From: Anseongella ginsenosidimutans
GTDB taxonomy: Bacteria; Bacteroidota; Bacteroidia; Sphingobacteriales; Sphingobacteriaceae
Direction: 5' to 3'
Assembly: GCA_029268045.1 (NCBI GenBank)
Contig: JAJUHF010000008.1
Coordinates: 1 to 51,454, forward strand
Length of the DNA stretch: 51,454 nt
In this document: in pieces, positions 8,150-16,687 of the stretch
How the letters are laid out: each line of letters starts with the position of its first letter
Position numbering within the stretch: position 1 is the first letter of the stretch
Notes under the pieces: model-generated
The model's input: only the letters and a program-made list of their open reading frames with translations
Databases searched by the model: none
Told to the model about the DNA's origin: nothing
Program-made: the position numbers and the translations under genes

Positions 8150-8839
8150 ATGGAACAAAATGTCATCAAGATAGAGAACGCGGATATTTTCCAATACAAC
8201 AAGCACCTGGTATTGACCGATGTCAACCTCCATATCAACAAGGGGGAGTTCGTATACCTCATCGGCGAAACAGGCAGTGGAAAATCCAGCCTGCTCAAAG
8301 TCCTGTACGCCGATCTGGAGCTTACCAACGGGGACGCCTGGATCGGGGGCATCAATCTGCGTACGCTGAAAAAGAAAGAAGTACCATTTCTCCGGCGGAA
8401 ACTGGGAATTGTTTTTCAGGATTTCCAATTGCTCACCGACCGGACCATTGAGGAAAACCTCCTGTTTGTACTTCGGGCCACCGGCTGGACCGACAAACGG
8501 ATCATGTCGGCCCGCATTGACGAAGTATTGCAGAATGTGGGTCTGGTGCATAAGCGGCACAAATGGCCTCATGAAATATCCGGAGGAGAACAACAACGTG
8601 TGGTAATCGCCCGGGCGCTGCTCAACCATCCGGAAGTCATTCTGGCGGATGAACCGACCGGTAACCTGGATCCGAAAACCTCTTCCGAAATATTGAATCT
8701 GTTGAAAAGCATCAGTAATCTGGGCACCGCCGTGCTGATGGCAACCCACGACTACCGTCTGATCGAACGTTTTCCGTCCCGCATTGTTAAATGTGAAAAT
8801 GGAAAAGTATACGAAAACGCGGTCGTTCCGGGCAACTGA
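8150..8839 (+). CDS. ftsE: FtsE-type cell-division ABC transporter ATPase
   Basis: A 229-residue ABC ATPase. Walker A is GETGSGKS at about residues 41-48, the Q-loop is VFQDFQLL, the signature is [14 protein letters not shown] and Walker B is [12 protein letters not shown], followed by the H-loop MATHDYRL. The [20 protein letters not shown] text is typical of FtsE rather than LolD or MacB. FtsE pairs with the permease FtsX to activate peptidoglycan hydrolases at the septum. No ftsX is in this window, so it must lie elsewhere. The ATG at 8150 follows the preceding stop by two bases; an upstream TTG at 8144 would overlap it. A terminator-like hairpin follows. Confidence 0.88.
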   Translation: MEQNVIKIENADIFQYNKHLVLTDVNLHINKGEFVYLIGETGSGKSSLLKVLYADLELTNGDAWIGGINLRTLKKKEVPFLRRKLGIVFQDFQLLTDRTIEENLLFVLRATGWTDKRIMSARIDEVLQNVGLVHKRHKWPHEISGGEQQRVVIARALLNHPEVILADEPTGNLDPKTSSEILNLLKSISNLGTAVLMATHDYRLIERFPSRIVKCENGKVYENAVVPGN

Positions 8840-8890
8840 GCAGCCGGTGCCTGCAAGGTGACAGAAAGACTGACAGGATGGCTGCTTTTT
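8839..8890 (+). terminator. Probable Rho-independent terminator after ftsE
   Basis: AGCAGCC at 8839-8845 pairs with GGCTGCT at 8880-8886, followed by a T run to 8890. The 34-base loop is long, which lowers confidence. It separates ftsE from grpE. Confidence 0.45.
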
Positions 8891-8954
8891 CGGTAACGGC
8901 AGGCATTTTGCGTTTAAACCGGCACGTATCACATCGTAGGAAAATAGCATATTG

Positions 8955-9599
8955 ATGATGAAGAAAGAGAATCAGAGAATAGAGGATGACATAAAGGCGG
9001 AAGAAGGGGCCGAAACGGCCACTTCATCCGGGGAACAGGAAGTAACGGACCAGGAGGAGACGCAATCCGATAAGGAGGCGCCCTCCGATGCGGAAGAAAC
9101 GGTTCCGGAAGCGGACAGTGAATCCGATCCGGCAGATCAGGAAGAATCCGAGTCCGTGGAAAAGCTGAAGGAAGAGCTGGCAGACGCCAACGACAAATAC
9201 CTGCGTTTGCTGGCCGAATTCGATAATTTTAAACGGCGCTCGGTAAAAGAGCGCGTGGAACTGATCGGTACCGCCTCCAAGAGCGTGATTCTAACGCTTT
9301 TGCCCATTCTGGATGACTTTGAACGGGCTGAAAAATCGATGGAATCCGCTACGGATGTGCAGGCGGTAAAGGAAGGAATCGACCTGATTGTGGCCAAACT
9401 GAAAAGCACGCTGGCCCAGCAGGGGCTGAAAGAAATGGAATCCATTGGAACCCCGTTCAATGCCGATCTGCATGAAGCGATCAGCAATGTGCCGGCTCCT
9501 TCGGAAGACATGAAGGGAAAGGTGGTGGACCAGCTTGAAAAAGGCTACTTCCTCAATGACAAAGTAATTCGTTTCGCTAAAGTATTTGTAGGGGCATAA
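8955..9599 (+). CDS. grpE: GrpE nucleotide-exchange factor
   Basis: A 214-residue co-chaperone that releases ADP from DnaK. A long acidic, low-complexity N-terminus of about 70 residues (repeated E/D/S) precedes the coiled-coil dimerisation helix ([20 protein letters not shown]) with the family stretch [16 protein letters not shown], and then the C-terminal beta wing ending in [12 protein letters not shown]. Tandem ATGs at 8955 and 8958 follow a TTG; the exact start is uncertain by one codon. The stop is followed one base later by dnaJ, indicating a tight two-gene heat-shock operon. I see no CIRCE-type inverted repeat upstream, so regulation is not evident. Confidence 0.95.
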   Translation: MMKKENQRIEDDIKAEEGAETATSSGEQEVTDQEETQSDKEAPSDAEETVPEADSESDPADQEESESVEKLKEELADANDKYLRLLAEFDNFKRRSVKERVELIGTASKSVILTLLPILDDFERAEKSMESATDVQAVKEGIDLIVAKLKSTLAQQGLKEMESIGTPFNADLHEAISNVPAPSEDMKGKVVDQLEKGYFLNDKVIRFAKVFVGA

Positions 9600-9600
9600 T

Positions 9601-10764
9601 ATGGCCACAAAGAGAGATTATTACGACATACTCGGGATTCCACGTAATGCCAGCGCGGAGGAGATAAAAAAAGCCTACCGGAAGATGGCCATCAAATATC
9701 ACCCCGACAAAAACCCGGGCGATAAAGAGGCCGAGGAAAAATTCAAGGAAGCAGCGGAAGCCTATGAAGTGCTGGGTGACGCGGAAAAACGTCGTCGGTA
9801 CGATCAGTACGGACACCAGGGCGCCGGCTTCGGCGGTGGAAGAGCAGGCGGTTTCAGCGGGGGCGGAATGAGTATGGAAGACATCTTCGAGCAATTCGGG
9901 GATGTATTCGGCGGCCACAACCCCTTCGAAAGCTTTTTCGGAGGAGGACGCAGCGGAGGAGGACGGCGGGCGAACCGGGGTTCCAACCTGCGGATCAAAA
10001 TAAAACTGACGCTGGAGGAAATCGTCAAAGGCGTTGAGAAGACCATTAAAGTCAACAAGCTCATTTCCTGCGCGGTGTGCAGCGGTACCGGCGCCAAAAA
10101 CGGCGGCGCCTACCGTACCTGCCCCACCTGTCACGGCGCCGGCAGCGTACGCCGGGTTACCAACACCATTTTAGGGCAGATGCAAACCACCAGCACCTGC
10201 CCCACCTGCCATGGGGAAGGACAGGTTATCACCGATAAGTGTACCGCCTGCGACGGCGAAGGGGTAACGCGCGGAGAAGAAACCATTACGATCAATATTC
10301 CGGCCGGGGTAAGCGACGGGATGCAGCTTTCCATGAGCGGCAAAGGAAATGCAGCCCCGCGTGGAGGAATCCATGGGGATCTGATTATCCTGGTGGAGGA
10401 GATTGAACACGCCACCTTGAAACGGGATGGAAACAACATCGTGTACGACCTGCATATCAGCTTCATCGACGCCGCGCTGGGCACCCATGTCGAGGTCCCC
10501 ATTGTGGATGGCAAAGCCAGGATAAAGATTGATCCCGGCACCCAAAGCGGGAAGATCCTTCGGTTGAAGGGGAAAGGCATCCCGGAAGTGAACGGATACG
10601 GCAAGGGGGATCAACTGGTATACGTCAATATCTGGACGCCCAAAAACCTGACGGCCGAAGAGCGGGCCCTGTTGGAACGCTTGCGGAATTCCGACAATTT
10701 CGCGCCCCATCCCGATAAACGGGATAAATCATTTTTCGAACGAATGAAGGAATATTTCGAATAG
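9601..10764 (+). CDS. dnaJ: Chaperone DnaJ (Hsp40, class A)
   Basis: A full-length 387-residue class A J-protein. The J domain (residues 4-70) contains the HPD tripeptide in [10 protein letters not shown] Gly/Phe-rich linker follows at about 78-122. The zinc-binding region has four CxxCxGxG repeats: [24 protein letters not shown] and CTACDGEG. The two C-terminal substrate-binding domains follow. It stimulates DnaK ATPase and delivers clients, with GrpE encoded one base upstream. Its last 36 bases overlap the 3' end of a convergent minus-strand gene, an unusual coding overlap. dnaK itself is not in the window. Confidence 0.97.
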   Translation: MATKRDYYDILGIPRNASAEEIKKAYRKMAIKYHPDKNPGDKEAEEKFKEAAEAYEVLGDAEKRRRYDQYGHQGAGFGGGRAGGFSGGGMSMEDIFEQFGDVFGGHNPFESFFGGGRSGGGRRANRGSNLRIKIKLTLEEIVKGVEKTIKVNKLISCAVCSGTGAKNGGAYRTCPTCHGAGSVRRVTNTILGQMQTTSTCPTCHGEGQVITDKCTACDGEGVTRGEETITINIPAGVSDGMQLSMSGKGNAAPRGGIHGDLIILVEEIEHATLKRDGNNIVYDLHISFIDAALGTHVEVPIVDGKARIKIDPGTQSGKILRLKGKGIPEVNGYGKGDQLVYVNIWTPKNLTAEERALLERLRNSDNFAPHPDKRDKSFFERMKEYFE

Positions 10765-11085
10765 GTCGTTCCTGCTGAAAACCAGGTAACCGACAAACAA
10801 GGTGAGGATGATCAGCAGCCAGGTGATCACACGCAACAATTTGACGATCCGGGATTTAGGATTGTTCCGGTATTTGAAATACGTTTCTTCGGCTTCAGAA
10901 AAGTCTTTCTGAGCGGTAATAAAACGCAGGCTGTTTCGGAACATGCTGTACTCCCGCAACTCCCCCAGCATTTCGGGCTGTTCCTCCAGCGCCTTTTCAA
11001 ATGCTTCTGTTTCCTGATCGGACAATTCATGGTCCAGGTACCGGTCCATCAAGTCTATTTTTTCCGGCGTAAGTTTGGCATGCAT
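10729..11085 (-). CDS. Small single-pass membrane protein with anti-sigma-like N-terminus
   Basis: A 118-residue protein. The first 50 residues ([22 protein letters not shown]) resemble the short helical N-terminus of anti-sigma factors that count on a YLDxELS-type segment, but there is no zinc-binding His-Cys-Cys set. A central charged helix leads to one membrane segment at about residues 84-106 ([18 protein letters not shown]) and a short outer tail. No sigma factor gene is adjacent. It starts 39 bases after valS on the same strand and may be cotranscribed. Its C-terminal codons overlap the end of dnaJ. The anti-sigma assignment is a resemblance, not a firm call. Confidence 0.7.
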   Translation of the reverse strand: MHAKLTPEKIDLMDRYLDHELSDQETEAFEKALEEQPEMLGELREYSMFRNSLRFITAQKDFSEAEETYFKYRNNPKSRIVKLLRVITWLLIILTLFVGYLVFSRNDLFEIFLHSFEK

Positions 11086-11124
11086 GATCTTCTATAGAGA
11101 GATAAATTTATAATAGAAAATCAT

Positions 11125-13761
11125 TTATTCCAAGCTTGCGAGATTTTTCCCGATCGCCCGGATTTTCGCCTCGGCATCGGCCTGCTTTTTCCGCTCGTTT
11201 TCCACCACCTCAGGCCGGGCGTTCTGAACAAAACGCTCGTTGTTCAGCTTGGCTTGAACCGAACGCAAAAAGCCCTTCAGGTACTCCAGTTCCTTGTTCA
11301 GCCGCTCCCGTTCCGCCTCCACGTCAATCAGGTTACCGGGGTCGGTAAAAAACTCATCGGTTCCCACCAGAAAACTCACTCCTGCAACCGGTTCGTTCAC
11401 AAATTCCAAGGGATCCACATTCGCCAGTTTCCGGATGACCCCTTCGTGACGGCGGTAAGTATCTTCCCGGGCGGTTTTTACATACAACGGAAGGGTGTCC
11501 TTGAATGACAATTGTTTTTCATTCCGGACGTTCCGCAGCTGGGAAATCAGCCCGATTACCCGCTCCATCTCTTCAAGCGCCCCGTGGTCGGGATCCTCCG
11601 GCTGCGGCCAGGAACTTACGATGATGCAATCCCGTTCCCCGCGCGGGGCCAGCTCATGCCAAAGTTCTTCGGTGATGAAGGGCATAAAGGGATGGATGAC
11701 TTTCAGCAAATTTTCGAAAAAGGCAATGGTCGCCTGGTAGGTGGCTTCGTCAATGGTTCCACCGTAGGCAGGCTTCACCATTTCCAGGTACCAGGAACAG
11801 AAATCATCCCACACGAGTTTGTACACAGCCATGAGCGCTTCAGAAAGCCGGTATTGACCGAACAATTGCTCAATGTTTGCAAGCTCCGAATAAAAGCGGC
11901 TTTGGAACCAGGCAACGGCCTGCCTGTTTGCAGCGGAAGCGTTTCCGGCGCTCACCTGCCAGCCTTTGATCAGCCGGAAGGCATTCCATATTTTGTTGGC
12001 AAAATTACGTCCCTGTTCGCAGTAACTCTCGTCGAAAAGCAAATCGTTCCCCGCCGGAGATGACAGCAGCATTCCCACCCGGACGCCGTCGGCGCCGTAC
12101 TTGTCCATCAGTTCGTGCGGGTCCGGGGAATTCCCAAGCGACTTGGACATTTTGCGGCCCTGTTTATCGCGCACAATGCCGGTAAGGTACACTTTACGAA
12201 AGGGCACCTCGCCGCGGAATTCCAGGCCGGCCATGATCATGCGGGCCACCCAGAAAAAAAGGATCTCCGGAGCGGTCACCAGATCGTTGCCCGGATAATA
12301 GTACCGCAGGTCCGCGTTCCCCTCCTTTTTGGGATCCCCGAAAACAGTGGGGTCGAATACCGAAATGGGCCATAACCAGGAGGAGAACCAGGTATCCACC
12401 ACGTCCTCATCCTGCTTTATCCCGTGGGTGTCCACGGGCTTCCCTTCGGCAGCGAATTTCGCCAGTGCTTCCTCCCGGGTCTTTGCGATCACGTAATCCC
12501 CGTTGGGGTCATACCAGGCAGGAATGCGTTGCCCCCACCAGAGCTGGCGCGAAATACACCAATCCTTTACGTTCCCCATCCAATGCCGGTAAGTGGCTTT
12601 GAATTTCGACGGAATGAGCTCCACATCGCCGTTTTCAACGGCCCTCAGGGCCGGCTCGGCCAGTTCCTTCATCCGTACGAACCACTGGAGTGAGAGGCGG
12701 GGTTCGATTACCGCGTCGGTGCGTTCGGAAAAACCCACCTGGCTTGTGTAATTCTCTACCTTTTCAATCAGGCCGGCCTCCTTCAGCAACCTCACGACCT
12801 GCTTTCTGGCCTCAAAACGATCTTCACCCACACATACCCGGGCCTTTTCGTTCAGCGTGCCGTCTTCATTCAGAATGTCGATGATCTCCAGCTGATGCTT
12901 CAACCCCAGTTCGTAGTCGTTGACATCGTGGGCCGGGGTCACTTTCAGGCAGCCGGTTCCGAAATCCATTTCCACGTATTCGTCCTGGATAACGGGAACC
13001 TCGCGGTTCACCAGCGGCACAATTACTTTTTTTCCCTGCAGATGCTGATACCGGGGGTCGAGCGGGTTCACGCAGATCGCCGTGTCGGCCATGATGGTCT
13101 CCGGCCGGGTAGTGGCAATAATCACCTGATCGGCCGGTCCGCCACCCGATATTTTATACCGGACGTAATACAATTGCTGGTTTACCTCGCGCCGGATCAC
13201 CTCCTCGTCTGAGACCGCGGTAAGTCCCTGCGGATCCCAGTTCACCATCCGGAGGCCCCGGTACACAAGTCCTTTCTCGTACAGATGGATAAAGGTATCG
13301 ATCACGCCTTCCGACAAGGCAGGCTCCATCGTAAACCGCTTGCGATCCCAATCGCAGGAGGCGCCCAGTTTTTTCAGCTGTTCCAGGATAATGCCCCCGT
13401 ATTTTTCAGTCCATTCCCAGGCATGGGCCGTGAACTCTTCCCGGCTGAGGTCCCGCTTTTTGATTCCCTTTTCACGAAGCATGGCCACCACTTTCGCTTC
13501 GGTCGCGATGGAGGCATGGTCCGTGCCGGGCACCCAGCAGGCATTGAAGCCTTTCATCCGGGCTCGCCTGACCAGCACGTCCTGGATCGTGTTATTGAGC
13601 ATATGTCCCATGTGCAGCACACCGGTCACATTGGGGGGCGGTATGACGATGGTATACGGTTCCCGGTCATCCGGCTCGGAATGGAAAAACCCCTTTTCCA
13701 TCCAGTAATCATACCATTTGTCTTCCGCTTCCCGCGGATCATACGTTTTTGAGATGCTCAT
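11125..13761 (-). CDS. valS: Valyl-tRNA synthetase
   Basis: An 878-residue class I synthetase of normal bacterial length that charges tRNA-Val. The ATP-binding HIGH motif appears as GVLHMGHML near residue 50, and the KMSKS loop as GRKMSKSLG at 537-541. Between them is the large CP1 editing domain that hydrolyses Thr-tRNA-Val. The C-terminus is the ValS-specific arginine/lysine-rich coiled coil (about 815-875). I chose the MSISKTYDP start at 13761: a promoter element at 13785-13792 lies between it and two earlier in-frame ATGs (13803 and 13821), which would therefore be untranscribed. Confidence 0.96.
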   Translation of the reverse strand: MSISKTYDPREAEDKWYDYWMEKGFFHSEPDDREPYTIVIPPPNVTGVLHMGHMLNNTIQDVLVRRARMKGFNACWVPGTDHASIATEAKVVAMLREKGIKKRDLSREEFTAHAWEWTEKYGGIILEQLKKLGASCDWDRKRFTMEPALSEGVIDTFIHLYEKGLVYRGLRMVNWDPQGLTAVSDEEVIRREVNQQLYYVRYKISGGGPADQVIIATTRPETIMADTAICVNPLDPRYQHLQGKKVIVPLVNREVPVIQDEYVEMDFGTGCLKVTPAHDVNDYELGLKHQLEIIDILNEDGTLNEKARVCVGEDRFEARKQVVRLLKEAGLIEKVENYTSQVGFSERTDAVIEPRLSLQWFVRMKELAEPALRAVENGDVELIPSKFKATYRHWMGNVKDWCISRQLWWGQRIPAWYDPNGDYVIAKTREEALAKFAAEGKPVDTHGIKQDEDVVDTWFSSWLWPISVFDPTVFGDPKKEGNADLRYYYPGNDLVTAPEILFFWVARMIMAGLEFRGEVPFRKVYLTGIVRDKQGRKMSKSLGNSPDPHELMDKYGADGVRVGMLLSSPAGNDLLFDESYCEQGRNFANKIWNAFRLIKGWQVSAGNASAANRQAVAWFQSRFYSELANIEQLFGQYRLSEALMAVYKLVWDDFCSWYLEMVKPAYGGTIDEATYQATIAFFENLLKVIHPFMPFITEELWHELAPRGERDCIIVSSWPQPEDPDHGALEEMERVIGLISQLRNVRNEKQLSFKDTLPLYVKTAREDTYRRHEGVIRKLANVDPLEFVNEPVAGVSFLVGTDEFFTDPGNLIDVEAERERLNKELEYLKGFLRSVQAKLNNERFVQNARPEVVENERKKQADAEAKIRAIGKNLASLE

Positions 13762-13784
13762 CTGGTCTTTTATCTTGGAAGCGC

Positions 13785-13792
13785 CAAAATTA
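13785..13792 (-). promoter_or_regulatory. Putative -7 promoter element of valS
   Basis: Minus-strand TAATTTTG matches TAnnTTTG. Transcription would start near 13778, leaving about 17 bases before the chosen ATG at 13761. The -33 region is weak. Confidence 0.45.
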
Positions 13793-13833
13793 GCAAAATT
13801 CATGGTAAATTGCGCCTTCAATCAAGCCTGTAA

Positions 13834-15219
13834 ATGAATATGAAAATCAAGCAATTCGAAGACAGGGGCCTCTCCCATTATTCTTATGCGCTGCTCAGTG
13901 AGAACGAGGTGGCCCTGATCGATCCCGGACGCAACCCGGCGCCGTATTATGAATTCGCGCGCCAGCACCAAGCCCGGATCACGGCCGTGCTCGAAACGCA
14001 TTCCCATGCCGATTTTGTAAGCAGCCACCTGGAGATCGCCGGAACAACCGGCGCCCGGATTCACGTCAGTGAAAAGATGCAGGCGGGCTTCCCACACCAA
14101 GGCCTGCGGGACGGGGATCTGATCAGGCTGGGCCGGGTTTCCCTGAAGGTGCTCTATACCCCGGGACATTCCTTTGACAGCGTATGTTTCCTGCTGCTGG
14201 ATGAATCCGGAGCGCAACACGCCTTATTCAGCGGGGACACCCTGTTTATTGGCGATGTAGGCCGGCCCGACCTTCGTGAAAGCGTTCAGGACAATCCGGC
14301 AAAGCGGGAAGAGCTGGCGGCCGCCATGTTTCAAACAATCCGCGATAAGCTGCGGCCGCTGAACGATCAGACCCTGCTTTATCCTGCCCACGGAGCGGGC
14401 ACCTTGTGCGGCAAATCACTCAGCGATGCCAACAGCAGTACCCTGGGCGCGGAAAAAATAGGCAATTATGCCTTTCAAATCGCCGATCAGGAGGCCTTTA
14501 TAAACGCTCTGCTGGAAGAGCAGCCCTTCGTGCCCCGCTATTTCAGCTATAATGTCGCGCTGAACAAACAGGGAGCGCCCCCCTTGGAAGCCTCCCTGAA
14601 AAACGTGCCGCGGCTTGAACCCAACGCCGTCCATCCTGGATTCCCCCGGGAAGGGATCCTGGTTATTGATGCACGCCCCAGGGAGCAGTTTCGGGAGCGG
14701 CATGTAAAGGGCGCCTACAATATTCCCGACGGCCTGAAATTCGAAACCTGGCTGGGAAGCATCGTGTCTCCCGAAGAAACGTTTTACCTGGTAGCTGAGT
14801 CCGCAGAGCAGCGGGAACGCCTGCTCGAAAAAACGGCTAAAATCGGCTACGAGGGGAATGTGTACGGCGCCATGGCGGGCTTGCCGGCAGCAGCCGGTCC
14901 TTCCGGGGAAGAGGAGATATATGGCTCGCACGAGGCGGCCCTCCCCGCGGATTTTGATACCCATCCCGAAAAGTACACGATCATCGACGCACGCAGCAGA
15001 AGTGAGTTCTCCGCGGGAGCGTACTTCCCGGACGCACTGAATATCCCGCTTCCGGAAATAAGGGATCGTGCCAGGGAGATTCCCCTGAACAAGCCGCTGG
15101 CTGTTCATTGCGCCGCAGGCTACCGTTCCGGCATCGCCGCCAGCATACTGCATGCCCTGGTGCCCCAGAAAGTGTACGATATGGGAAATGCGATTGAAAG
15201 GAAAAAACATGCTTCCTGA
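13834..15219 (+). CDS. Metallo-beta-lactamase-fold hydrolase with two rhodanese domains
   Basis: A 461-residue fusion. The N-terminal ETHE1-like metallo-beta-lactamase domain carries THSHADFVSSH (H56, H58, D60), then YTPGHS, FSGDTLFIGDVGRPD and PAHGAG, the ligand set of persulfide dioxygenases. Two rhodanese domains follow. The first (about 270-350) has LVAESAEQ where the catalytic Cys should be and looks inactive. The second (about 375-455) keeps an active loop, HCAAGYRS, with Cys426. The family oxidises or transfers sulfane sulfur in the cytosol; the exact substrate is inferred. Its last 11 bases overlap mnmD, a tRNA-modifying gene acting on thiolated uridines. Confidence 0.88.
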   Translation: MNMKIKQFEDRGLSHYSYALLSENEVALIDPGRNPAPYYEFARQHQARITAVLETHSHADFVSSHLEIAGTTGARIHVSEKMQAGFPHQGLRDGDLIRLGRVSLKVLYTPGHSFDSVCFLLLDESGAQHALFSGDTLFIGDVGRPDLRESVQDNPAKREELAAAMFQTIRDKLRPLNDQTLLYPAHGAGTLCGKSLSDANSSTLGAEKIGNYAFQIADQEAFINALLEEQPFVPRYFSYNVALNKQGAPPLEASLKNVPRLEPNAVHPGFPREGILVIDARPREQFRERHVKGAYNIPDGLKFETWLGSIVSPEETFYLVAESAEQRERLLEKTAKIGYEGNVYGAMAGLPAAAGPSGEEEIYGSHEAALPADFDTHPEKYTIIDARSRSEFSAGAYFPDALNIPLPEIRDRAREIPLNKPLAVHCAAGYRSGIAASILHALVPQKVYDMGNAIERKKHAS

Positions 15220-15910
15220 CGAGCTTCCGGTACCTGGTAAGCCGCCGGTGAGCCTGGTTCCAACCTCGGACGGCAGTTTCACGCTGTTGCACGGGGAACA
15301 CGGGCAAACCTATCATTCGGTTCACGGCGCGTTCCAAGAGGCCCGGCACGTATTTCTGGAACAGGGGCTCTGCCACTATGTCCATCGCAACGCGGCACGT
15401 CCGGTCCGCGTACTGGAAGTAGGCTTCGGCACCGGACTCAACTTTCTGGTCAGCGCGGCCTATTGCCTCCAACACGGTATTGGGTTGGATTATACCGGCA
15501 TTGAACCCGCTCCGGTCCCGCCGGCGCTATTGACCGAAAGCGGCTACGCGGACCTGCTGGATCTTCCGGAGCATCGCAACGCGTATCTTACCTGGTATCC
15601 GGGCAGGGAAACCCTGCACCTTTCGCCGGCCGTGCAGCTTCGGCTGACGCAATCGTCCTTGATGCAGGTCGCCTCTTTTCCGGAATCGGATGTGCTTTAT
15701 TTCGATGCGTTTGCGCCCTCCACCCAGCCCGAAATGTGGACGCCGGATGCGATCGCCCATGCCGTTTCGGCGCTGCAGCCGGGAGGCGTCTTCGTAAGTT
15801 ACAGCATTACAGGAAAGCTCAAACGCACGCTTAAGGAATTGGGCTTTACGGTGGAAAAACCAAAGGGGGCCGCCGGAAAGCGAGAAATGATCCGTGCAAT
15901 CCGGGACTAG
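15209..15910 (+). CDS. mnmD: MnmD-type tRNA (mnm5s2U34) methyltransferase
   Basis: A 233-residue SAM-dependent methyltransferase corresponding to the methylase half of E. coli MnmC; the FAD oxidase half is absent, as usual outside proteobacteria. The SAM loop is VLEVGFGTGLNFL, and the motif DVLYFDAFAPSTQPEMWT is characteristic of the DUF752/MnmD family. It makes the final methyl transfer giving 5-methylaminomethyl-2-thiouridine at tRNA position 34. I start at the ATG at 15209 (MLPDELPVPGK), preceded by GAAAGGAAAA and overlapping the previous gene by 11 bases. The TAG stop shares the palindromic tetramer CTAG with the stop of convergent cutC. Confidence 0.88.
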   Translation: MLPDELPVPGKPPVSLVPTSDGSFTLLHGEHGQTYHSVHGAFQEARHVFLEQGLCHYVHRNAARPVRVLEVGFGTGLNFLVSAAYCLQHGIGLDYTGIEPAPVPPALLTESGYADLLDLPEHRNAYLTWYPGRETLHLSPAVQLRLTQSSLMQVASFPESDVLYFDAFAPSTQPEMWTPDAIAHAVSALQPGGVFVSYSITGKLKRTLKELGFTVEKPKGAAGKREMIRAIRD

Positions 15911-16659
15911 GACCCTTGTTGGTACAAGCGGTCCAGGCGCCGGCGCATTTCCCCGATCAGGGCTTCGTCGGCCTGCATGACGGCATATTCATCTATCCTT
16001 GCGCCTTTACCCATTTGAATATGCGGATTCCGGTACTGCATGGGCGAAGGGAACGCCTTCGATGCGGAACTGTGAAATTGCCGGATCCCGATCCGGTACA
16101 ACGCGTCCAGGTTATCGGCGTTCACGCCGCTGCCTGCCATGATGGGTACGCGGCCGGCACGGACCAGTTCGGCCAGCACCTGCATTCCTTCGTTCACGGT
16201 ATTGCGCGTTCCGGAGCTGAGAATGCGCCGGATACCGCAGTCCCGGATGACCTCCAATGCGCCCATCGGGTCGGAGCACATGTCAAAGGCCCGATGAAAG
16301 GTGACGTCCATTCCCCCGGCCAGCTCCACAAGCTCCCGGGTACGGTCCTGGTCAATGTTCCCCTCGGGGGTAAGAATTCCCAGGACCACGCCGTCGGCGC
16401 CCAGTTTTTGCGCGGCCAGTACATCGCGCTTCATGCAGCGGAATTCCTCCCTCGAGTAGCAGAAATCTCCGCCCCGGGGGCGAATGATCACGTACAAGGC
16501 GACTCCGGGTACTTCCCGGGCAAGTTCAATGCACCCGTAAGAGGGCGTGACGCCGCCTTCCGGCGGGCTGGCGCAAAGCTCCACCCGGTTTGCCCCGCCC
16601 CGCGCCGCGGCACGGACCGATTCCACCGAATAACAGCATATTTCCAGTTCCGGCTTCAT
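15907..16659 (-). CDS. cutC: CutC family protein (copper homeostasis)
   Basis: A 250-residue TIM-barrel protein of the CutC family. Recognisable are LEICCYSVESVRAAARGGANRVELC split across the first barrel strands, the PRGGDFCYS segment and the GVVLGILTPEGNID segment, with GVNADN near the C-terminus. The name comes from copper-sensitive E. coli mutants; the biochemical activity is uncertain. The start MKPELEICC at 16659 agrees with family beginnings; an upstream ATG would run into the GH92 gene's tail. It follows the GH92 stop by 28 bases on the same strand, so the two may form an operon, although no functional link is obvious. Confidence 0.9.
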   Translation of the reverse strand: MKPELEICCYSVESVRAAARGGANRVELCASPPEGGVTPSYGCIELAREVPGVALYVIIRPRGGDFCYSREEFRCMKRDVLAAQKLGADGVVLGILTPEGNIDQDRTRELVELAGGMDVTFHRAFDMCSDPMGALEVIRDCGIRRILSSGTRNTVNEGMQVLAELVRAGRVPIMAGSGVNADNLDALYRIGIRQFHSSASKAFPSPMQYRNPHIQMGKGARIDEYAVMQADEALIGEMRRRLDRLYQQGS

Positions 16660-16687
16660 TCGCGCTTCCTTTTGATCGGATCTTCTT

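Noticed and set aside
8117-8950. Long minus-strand reading frame of 277 codons covering ftsE
   Set aside because: It is the antisense shadow of ftsE, whose ABC motifs are unmistakable on the plus strand. The minus frame has no family resemblance and no promoter.
12695-12720. tRNA-like GGTTCGATTACC word
   Set aside because: It lies inside valS coding sequence and no cloverleaf can be drawn around it.
13285-13752. Plus-strand frames within valS
   Set aside because: They overlap the catalytic HIGH region of valS on the opposite strand and show no own features.
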